Shown piece after piece: positions 1 to 5,176 of a DNA stretch of 5,176 nucleotides. The DNA lies in NCBI GenBank assembly GCA_013139625.1, contig WTAK01000482.1:1-5176 (forward strand), read 5' to 3'. Position 1 is the stretch's first letter, and each line of letters opens with the position of its first letter. The translations under genes were made by a program, and so were the position numbers. A model generated the notes under the pieces. It had not been told where the DNA came from. It saw only the letters and a program-made list of their open reading frames with translations, and did no database searches. Origin of the DNA: Candidatus Delongbacteria bacterium (GTDB lineage Bacteria > UBA4055).

Positions 1-3000
1 AATGAATTTTATAAATATTTCTACAAGAATGCATCTTTGATAAAAGAATTTAAAGCATGGGATAGCGGACAGAAAGACAGCTCTAAAACAGATATGTTCT
101 ACAAGGATATTGCAAGTAAATACATTGAGGAAATTAAGAAAGACATTCCGTTGGTTTACTTTAATGTTTCAGATTTTGAAAAGGTTTTAAAGAATGATGA
201 CCCTAAGGATGATGTTAAGCTGATCTCACTTTTTAAGATACTTTCACCTGCTCATATCCTTAAGCAATCGTTTACGAATGACAGCAATACCCTTGATAAG
301 AATTTCTATCATGAACTTTTGCATATTATCGGCCTTGAAGAGGTTAAGGTTAAAAGTAAGAAGATCATCCGCAGAAAAGACAAACCCGATGCAGGTTCAT
401 TGCTTGAGAATACAATCAATATCATCAAAGTTGAAGATAGGATGCACAAGATAGAAAATCCTTCTAACTTCGGGGACAACTTGGAAGAGCAGTATTTTGG
501 AGTTGCTTTGGAGCTTTGTATCACTTGGATTAATAGGATATTATTCTTAAAACTGTTGGAAGCTCAACTCTTAAAATATTTCAAAGGGGATAAAGAGTAT
601 AAATTCCTTACTTTCGATAATATCGGCAACTATGATGCTCTTAATAAACTTTTCTTTCAAGTCTTGGCGATCAAACCTGAGAATCGAAGTGATATTGTTA
701 AATCTAAATTCTCAAAAATTCCATACTTGAACAGTTCTTTGTTTGAGATAAATCACTTAGAAGATGATACTATCAGAATAAATAGTCTTGAAGATGATCC
801 TGTTATTCCGATTATTTCTAAAACTGTCTTGAAGAAAAAAGACGGTAAGAAAGTTACAGGAAATATTACTACTCTTAAATATCTTTTTGATTTTCTTGAT
901 TCTTATGATTTTAGTTCTGAAGGAAGTGAAGATATTCAGGAGGAGAGCAAAACTCTTATCAATGCATCTGTGCTTGGTTTGATCTTTGAGAAGATAAACG
1001 GTTATAAGGATGGTTCGTTCTTTACTCCGGGTTTTATTACGATGTATATGGCAAAGGAGACTATTAGAAGAGCTGTTATTCAGAAATTCAATGATGAGTT
1101 CAAGCTTGATATATCTGATTTTGATGAGCTTAAGAATTTCGTCGGTACTCCATACAAGAAAGAAGACATTGTAAAGTATAACAAAGTTATTAATTCTCTT
1201 AAGATCTGTGATCCTGCTGTCGGTTCGGGTCACTTTCTTGTTTCTGCTTTGAATGAGATCATAGCTGTTAAGTCTGAATTAAATATCTTAGCTGATGAGC
1301 AAGGGAATAAACTGATCGGATACAAAGCTTTTGTCGAGAATGATGAACTGATCCTTGCGAATAAAGATACTGATGATCTTTTTGAATATATTCCGGGAAA
1401 AGAAGATACACAGAAAATTCAGGAAGCTCTTTTTCACGAGAAGCAGACCATTATTGAAAACTGCCTGTTCGGTGTTGATATTAACCATAATTCTGTGAAG
1501 ATCTGTCGTTTGAGGCTCTGGATCGAGCTTTTAAAGAATACTTATTACACTAAAGACTCGAAGTACACCGAGCTTGAAACTCTGCCGAATATTGATATAA
1601 ACATTAAATGTGGAAATTCACTTGTAAGCAGGTTTGATCTTGATGCTGACTTAAGTAAAGCACTCAGAAAAAGTAAGTGGAATATTACAAGTTACAGATT
1701 GGCTGTTCAGGAATATCAGAACGCAAAGACTAAAGATGAGAAAAGGCAGCTTGAAAAGTTGATTAACGAAATTAAGAGTAATTTCAGATCAGAGATCAGC
1801 ACAAATGATCCTAAGCAGAAGAAATTAGAGAAACTTGAGAACACATTATACGAAAAATTCGTTACTGATAAACTTATTGATGTTGAACTGACAGCTAAAG
1901 AGAAGGCTAAGGAGAAGAAAGAGAAGAATAAACTGGTACAGGAAATTGATAAGCTGACGAATGAGATTAAAGAGATTAAGGAAAGTGTTATTTATAAGAA
2001 TGCTTTTGAGTGGAGGTTTGAGTTTCCTGAGGTGTTGGATGAGAAAGGGAGTTTTGTTGGGTTTGATGTTGTGATCGGGAATCCGCCGTACTTTTCAATT
2101 AGTTCAGATAAAAGTTTGATGAAAGTTGCAAATAAGTTTATTGTTTTTAATTCGAGTAGTGATATTTATAGTTTATTCATTGAACTTGGGAATAATATTC
2201 TCCGAAAGAGAGGATACGAATGTTTAATAGTGTCGAATAAATGGATGAGAGCAAATTACGGAAAGGATTTAAGAAAATATTTGATAGAAAATACTAACCC
2301 AATTGAAGTTATTGATTTTGGACAAAATTTACTTTTCGAAAGTGCTATTGTTCATACAAACATTATATTATTCCAAAAAGATAAGAATAGAGAAGTATTA
2401 GATGGTGTGAGGTTTCCAGATGGTTATTTCCCAACTAGTTTATCTTCAGACTTTAATCACTATATTAATGAAAATACGATTTCTAATCTTTCTGTTGGTT
2501 CGAGTATTTGGAATGTTATTCCGAATAAATTGCAGGAAATGAAAAATAAAATCGAGAAATTTGTAAAATTAAAGAACTGGGATATTGAATTCAATAGAGG
2601 TTTGCTAACAGGACTTAATAAAGCTTTTGTGATTGATGGTAAAAAAAGAGCGAAATTAATTGAAAAAGATGGGAAATCTAATAATTTCATTAAACCTATT
2701 TTAAGAGGAAGAGATACTCGTAGATTCTATTGTACTTTCAAAGATCAGTGGGTTATCAATATTCCTAAAGGCTATACAATTAAAACAAATATAGAATTAG
2801 ATAACATGGTAAGCGAATCAGTGCCTCCAAGATATGGAAATATGCCTATAGATGAAGCGTTAAACTGGTTTCAATCTGAACTTCCATCAATATCTACTCA
2901 TTTACGATCATTCATGGCAAAAGCTAAGTTGCGAATGGACAAAGGAGACTTTTGGTGGGAACTAAGAGCTTGTAGTTATATTGAAGAATTTGAAAAACCA

Positions 3001-3402
3001 AAGATTATTTTCTCGGAAATTGTCAGTGAACCACAATTCTATTATGATGAAATGGGTTATTATCCAGAAGCTACGGTGTTTTTTATATCAGGACAGAAAC
3101 TGAAATATCTTACAGCCTTATTAAATTCAAAAGCAGTTACTTTCTTTTTCAAAACATTTTATATGGGCGGTGAATTAGTAGGTAAGATTAGGTATAAAAA
3201 AGCATTTCTGGAACAAACCCCTATTCCAGTACCGGATAAAGAAACGGAGTTGAAAATAAATCAATTGGTTGATGAAATTTTGGAAAAGAAAAAAGTAGAT
3301 CCAAAAGCTGATACTAAAGAATTAGAAAAAGAAATTGATAGTATCGTTTATCAGCTTTACGGATTGACAGATGAAGAAATTAAGATAGTAGAGAGAGGGT
3401 AG
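1..3402 (+). CDS. Eco57I-class type IIG restriction-modification protein (5' partial)
   Basis: This is a single-chain restriction-modification enzyme that should methylate adenine N6 at its recognition site and cut unmodified DNA. Numbering codons from position 1, SAM-binding motif I (DPAVGSGHF) begins at codon 404, a motif II-like GVDIN near 491-495, KCGNS near 536-540, and catalytic NPPY at 694-697. A Lys/Glu-rich helical insert, probably coiled coil, fills about codons 565-665. The C-terminal third, with NRGLLTG, KPILRGRDTRRF and QTPIPVP, matches the TaqI-like specificity (target recognition) domain. The frame is open to base 1, and the first residues (YKNASLIKEFKAWDSG) match an internal stretch of DUF7149-type homologues as I remember them. 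The real start and the PD-(D/E)XK nuclease motif therefore lie upstream, perhaps 150-200 codons away. The TTG at 37 is not a credible start. Codon use shifts sharply after NPPY (see findings). The family call is strong; nuclease activity cannot be judged here. Confidence 0.93.
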   Translation, partial: NEFYKYFYKNASLIKEFKAWDSGQKDSSKTDMFYKDIASKYIEEIKKDIPLVYFNVSDFEKVLKNDDPKDDVKLISLFKILSPAHILKQSFTNDSNTLDKNFYHELLHIIGLEEVKVKSKKIIRRKDKPDAGSLLENTINIIKVEDRMHKIENPSNFGDNLEEQYFGVALELCITWINRILFLKLLEAQLLKYFKGDKEYKFLTFDNIGNYDALNKLFFQVLAIKPENRSDIVKSKFSKIPYLNSSLFEINHLEDDTIRINSLEDDPVIPIISKTVLKKKDGKKVTGNITTLKYLFDFLDSYDFSSEGSEDIQEESKTLINASVLGLIFEKINGYKDGSFFTPGFITMYMAKETIRRAVIQKFNDEFKLDISDFDELKNFVGTPYKKEDIVKYNKVINSLKICDPAVGSGHFLVSALNEIIAVKSELNILADEQGNKLIGYKAFVENDELILANKDTDDLFEYIPGKEDTQKIQEALFHEKQTIIENCLFGVDINHNSVKICRLRLWIELLKNTYYTKDSKYTELETLPNIDINIKCGNSLVSRFDLDADLSKALRKSKWNITSYRLAVQEYQNAKTKDEKRQLEKLINEIKSNFRSEISTNDPKQKKLEKLENTLYEKFVTDKLIDVELTAKEKAKEKKEKNKLVQEIDKLTNEIKEIKESVIYKNAFEWRFEFPEVLDEKGSFVGFDVVIGNPPYFSISSDKSLMKVANKFIVFNSSSDIYSLFIELGNNILRKRGYECLIVSNKWMRANYGKDLRKYLIENTNPIEVIDFGQNLLFESAIVHTNIILFQKDKNREVLDGVRFPDGYFPTSLSSDFNHYINENTISNLSVGSSIWNVIPNKLQEMKNKIEKFVKLKNWDIEFNRGLLTGLNKAFVIDGKKRAKLIEKDGKSNNFIKPILRGRDTRRFYCTFKDQWVINIPKGYTIKTNIELDNMVSESVPPRYGNMPIDEALNWFQSELPSISTHLRSFMAKAKLRMDKGDFWWELRACSYIEEFEKPKIIFSEIVSEPQFYYDEMGYYPEATVFFISGQKLKYLTALLNSKAVTFFFKTFYMGGELVGKIRYKKAFLEQTPIPVPDKETELKINQLVDEILEKKKVDPKADTKELEKEIDSIVYQLYGLTDEEIKIVERG

Positions 3403-3418
3403 GAGTAATAAATAAAAA

Positions 3419-3423
3419 AAAGG
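3419..3423 (+). promoter_or_regulatory. Ribosome binding site of the zinc-ribbon-TIR gene
   Basis: AAAGG lies 7 bases before the ATG at 3431, at the end of a run of eight A (3414-3421). It supports that start. The AGGAG at 3401-3405, overlapping the stop of the upstream gene, is too far away (25 bases) to serve it. No promoter or terminator is visible in the 28-base gap, so this gene is probably translated from the upstream gene's mRNA. Confidence 0.5.
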
Positions 3424-3430
3424 TTTTATA

Positions 3431-4180
3431 ATGAGCGATTACTACGACGTACAACAAGTGTGCTTAAATGGTCACCAAATAAATTCTAGTTTTCAAAGAT
3501 ACCCAAAACATAATAAAGATTTTTGCGATGAATGCGGGGAAAAAACAATACATTCATGTCCTAATTGTAATCACCCTATCAAAGGTTATCATCGTGTTGA
3601 TGGTGTAATTAGCTTTGCAAGTACGCCAGTACCAAAAAATTGTGAAAAATGTGGCAACCCATTTCCTTGGACAGTTAAGAAAAATGAAAACAAAGTCAAA
3701 AAAGAAAATAACAAAGTAGTTACTAAATCAAATACAGAACCTTCACAAGATATTTTCATTGTACATGGTCATAATAATGAGATGAAAGAATCGGTTGCAC
3801 GTTTGATTGATAAACAGGGATTAAATCCTATAATTCTTCATGAACAACCGAATAAAGGAAAAACTATTATTGAAAAATTTGAACATAATTCAAATGTAGG
3901 ATTTGCGATAATATTATTAACTGATGATGATAAAGGAAAGCCTAAAAGTGAAACTAGATTTAAATTAAGAGCAAGGCAAAATGTAGTTTTAGAACTAGGT
4001 TATTTTATAGGTAAATTAGGAAGAGATAAAATATGTCCTCTATACACAAAAGGTGTAGAATTACCAAATGATATTAATGGATTAGTTTACATAGAAATAG
4101 ACCCAAAAGGTGCTTGGAAGTTAGATTTATTAAAAGAGTTAAAGGCTGTTGGTTACAAGGTTGATGCAAATAAATTATAA
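3431..4180 (+). CDS. DUF2321-like zinc ribbon fused to Cap12/PycTIR-type TIR domain
   Basis: This 249-residue cytosolic protein has two parts. Residues 1-81 match the start of DUF2321 (YDVQQVCLNGH...) and carry potential zinc ligands C11/H15, C32/C35, C43/C46 and C71/C74, ending in the conserved FPWT. A Lys/Asn-rich linker covers about 82-105. Residues 107-249 match the predicted nucleotide-binding TIR family (Cap12/Pycsar TIR effectors): DIFIVHGHN at 107-115, HEQPNKGKTIIEKFE at 137-151, and RARQNVVLELGYFIGKLGR at 180-198. E188 in LELGYF is the likely catalytic glutamate, by family analogy. Such TIR domains cleave NAD+ when activated, causing growth arrest or death of infected cells. No cyclase or other CBASS/Pycsar signal-producing gene is in the window, so the trigger is unknown; the zinc ribbon may be the sensor or bind a partner. 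The position 28 bp behind the restriction-modification gene suggests one operon. The ATG is supported by the ribosome binding site and by the DUF2321 alignment. Confidence 0.9.
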   Translation: MSDYYDVQQVCLNGHQINSSFQRYPKHNKDFCDECGEKTIHSCPNCNHPIKGYHRVDGVISFASTPVPKNCEKCGNPFPWTVKKNENKVKKENNKVVTKSNTEPSQDIFIVHGHNNEMKESVARLIDKQGLNPIILHEQPNKGKTIIEKFEHNSNVGFAIILLTDDDKGKPKSETRFKLRARQNVVLELGYFIGKLGRDKICPLYTKGVELPNDINGLVYIEIDPKGAWKLDLLKELKAVGYKVDANKL

Positions 4181-4295
4181 ACTAGATATGAAATAGAATG
4201 GAATAATAAAATTGATATTGATAGTTTGCCGTTTTAAAATATTATAAATCTCTAATTGTAAAGCATTAAGAAATGAATTATATTGATTTTAGGCA

Positions 4296-4300
4296 AAGGG
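4296..4300 (+). promoter_or_regulatory. Ribosome binding site favouring the ATG at 4309
   Basis: AAGGG sits 8 bases before the ATG at 4309. The other in-frame ATG at 4273 has only a weak TAAG-like sequence ahead of it, and an in-frame TAA at 4267-4269 blocks any earlier start. This favours 4309 as the start of the sce7726-family gene. Confidence 0.45.
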
Positions 4301-4308
4301 AATCTGAA

Positions 4309-5176
4309 ATGAAATACTCCAATAAAATAGAAAAGAAATATTATCCTGCGATAGGTAGAATATTATCACCAATTGTATTGGATAAGCTATCTAATGAAGG
4401 TAATTCGAACTACCTTCATGAGGTTATTTCCAACTCGAATTTTTCTATGTACCTAAATAAGAATATGAGCTTAGCAGATTTTTTTGATTTTACTTACAAT
4501 TTCTGTTTGAAGAACTATAGAAACGAGTATGTTTATAAGAATGCTATTACAAATAAAATTCTTTTAGGCAGACACTCTTTAAATACATCTACACTATTAA
4601 CAGAATTTAGAGTTGGTAGCTGTAAAGCAGATGCTGTAATTTTAAATGGATCATCAACGGTTTATGAAATAAAATCGAAATATGATACTTTTAATAGGCT
4701 TGAAAATCAAATTGAAGAATACTTAAAAGTTTTTGATAATGTAAATGTTATTTCTGAGGATTCTCAAATTGATAAATTAAAAAAAATATTGCCTAAGAAT
4801 GTTGGTATCTTAACACTTACAAAGAGAAATACTATTAGTGTTTTTAGACAAGCTGTATCAAATAAAAAAAATGTTGATCCGGCTGTAATCTTTGATTCTT
4901 TAAGAAAAAGCGAATACCTAAATATTATTAATAAAGTTTTTGGAAGCGTGCCTAAAGTTCCCAATACCCAAATATTTAAAGAGTGTAAATCATTATTTGT
5001 TACCCTAGAAAATGAAATAGCACATGATTTAATGGTGGCAGAAATAAAAAAACGAATTCCAAAAGAGCACACAAAAGATATTATGAGCAAAATCCCGCAA
5101 TCTTTATCAGCTTATGCATTAAGCTCCACAGTAAAAAAAGGAAAAAAATCAGAAATAAGTAAATTAATTCCAAATC
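4309..5176 (+). CDS. sce7726-family PD-(D/E)XK nuclease-like protein (3' partial)
   Basis: The frame is open from the ATG at 4309 to the window end (289 full codons), so the 3' end is missing. The segment YVYKNAITNKILLGRHS (about residues 73-90), followed by LLTEFRVGSCKADAVIL and STVYEIKSKYDTFNRLE, is the signature I recognise for the sce7726 family. It forms a PD-(D/E)XK-type core: E99, D108, E120-x-K122 and a QxxxY motif (Q134, Y138), as in many DNA-cleaving enzymes of this fold. The biological role is not established; DNA or RNA cleavage is an inference from the fold. Residues past about 150 (helical, Lys/Ser-rich) are not recognised. An alternative ATG at 4273 would add 12 residues; 4309 has the better ribosome binding site. 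The gap to the TIR gene is 128 bp, wider than the upstream gap, so co-transcription is plausible but not shown. Codon use is AT-rich like the TIR gene. Members often sit beside an sce7725 gene, which could follow here. Confidence 0.8.
   Translation, partial: MKYSNKIEKKYYPAIGRILSPIVLDKLSNEGNSNYLHEVISNSNFSMYLNKNMSLADFFDFTYNFCLKNYRNEYVYKNAITNKILLGRHSLNTSTLLTEFRVGSCKADAVILNGSSTVYEIKSKYDTFNRLENQIEEYLKVFDNVNVISEDSQIDKLKKILPKNVGILTLTKRNTISVFRQAVSNKKNVDPAVIFDSLRKSEYLNIINKVFGSVPKVPNTQIFKECKSLFVTLENEIAHDLMVAEIKKRIPKEHTKDIMSKIPQSLSAYALSSTVKKGKKSEISKLIPN
4394..4419 (+). repeat. 26-bp near-perfect palindrome inside the sce7726 gene
   Basis: Half-sites ATGAAGGTA (4394-4402) and TACCTTCAT (4411-4419) are perfect reverse complements. 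The 8 bases between them hold a further TTCGAA palindrome, so 12 of 13 paired positions match; the one mismatch is A4403 against C4410. A second inverted pair, AATTCGA (4402-4408) and TCGAATT (4435-4441), competes with it. It lies in codons 29-37 of the gene. As RNA it would form a hairpin early in the reading frame; as DNA it resembles a dimeric protein-binding site. The function is unknown. Confidence 0.7.

Noticed and set aside
37..39. TTG as start of the restriction-modification gene
   Set aside because: The frame is open upstream to base 1, there is no ribosome binding site, and the residues before and after the TTG both match the interior of the family.
757..1233. 158-codon minus-strand reading frame opposite the methyltransferase gene
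   Set aside because: It lies fully inside a well-supported gene, matches no recognisable family and is rich in Ile/Lys/Phe/Asn as expected of antisense AT-rich DNA. The same applies to the minus-strand frames at 309-524, 1288-1488 and 2460-2690.
1897..1931. Purine-rich tract in the restriction-modification gene
   Set aside because: It is explained by Lys/Glu codons of the helical insert between the methyltransferase motifs; no repeat unit or hairpin was found.
3414..3421. Run of eight A before the TIR gene as a phase-variation switch
   Set aside because: It lies outside the coding frame, is short, and such runs are common in AT-rich DNA. At most it alters the spacing around the ribosome binding site.
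3431..4180. CBASS or Pycsar operon
   Set aside because: The TIR family is used in those systems, but no nucleotide cyclase is present in the window and the N-terminal domain is a zinc ribbon, not a cyclic-nucleotide sensor I recognise.
4226..4248. Promoter-like TTGCCG ... TATAAA between the TIR and sce7726 genes
   Set aside because: The spacing is only 11 bases, too short for a sigma-70 promoter, and no TAnnTTTG Bacteroidota -7 element is present. A-T rich matches are expected by chance here.
4764..5090. 108-codon minus-strand reading frame with hydrophobic stretches
   Set aside because: It is antisense to the sce7726-family gene, whose plus-strand frame is open and family-matched. The apparent membrane character comes from reversed Lys/Asn codons.

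Overview
This is a low-GC bacterial window holding three co-directional (+) genes that look like a defence or accessory locus. The first and last genes run off the window edges. The best relatives I recognise for the first gene's N-terminal region come from Bacteroidota and neighbouring groups. AT-rich DNA, AGA as the main arginine codon and modest Shine-Dalgarno sites are compatible with that, but the host assignment is only a weak inference.

Layout. (1) Positions 1-3402: the 3' part of a large single-chain Eco57I-class (type IIG) restriction-modification protein. It has a complete N6-adenine methyltransferase core (DPAVGSG and NPPY motifs) and a TaqI-like C-terminal DNA-recognition domain. 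The N-terminal PD-(D/E)XK nuclease part expected for the family lies upstream of the window. (2) Positions 3431-4180: a 249-residue protein joining a DUF2321-like zinc ribbon (one C-x3-H pair and three CxxC pairs) to a Cap12/PycTIR-type TIR domain, so a likely NAD+-consuming effector. It follows the first gene after 28 bp with its own ribosome binding site, so the two are probably one operon. (3) From about 4309 to beyond 5176: an sce7726-family protein with a PD-(D/E)XK-type nuclease core (E, D, ExK and QxxxY), missing its 3' end.

How the genes may work together (inference). The first gene would methylate self DNA and cut foreign DNA. The zinc-ribbon-TIR protein could be a second-line, cell-suicide effector that responds to failed restriction or to an inhibitor, much as PrrC guards EcoprrI. 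The sce7726 protein may be a further nuclease module; its frequent partner sce7725 could follow outside the window.

Two signals stand out beyond the genes. Codon use changes abruptly inside the first gene just after the NPPY motif: by hand count GAG is 33 of 62 Glu codons before position 2100 and 3 of 35 after. This suggests the recognition half, and perhaps the downstream genes, came from another source by recombination at the conserved motif. There is also a near-perfect 26-bp palindrome at 4394-4419 inside the start of the sce7726 gene. No RNA genes, insertion sequences, CRISPR arrays or convincing terminators were seen.
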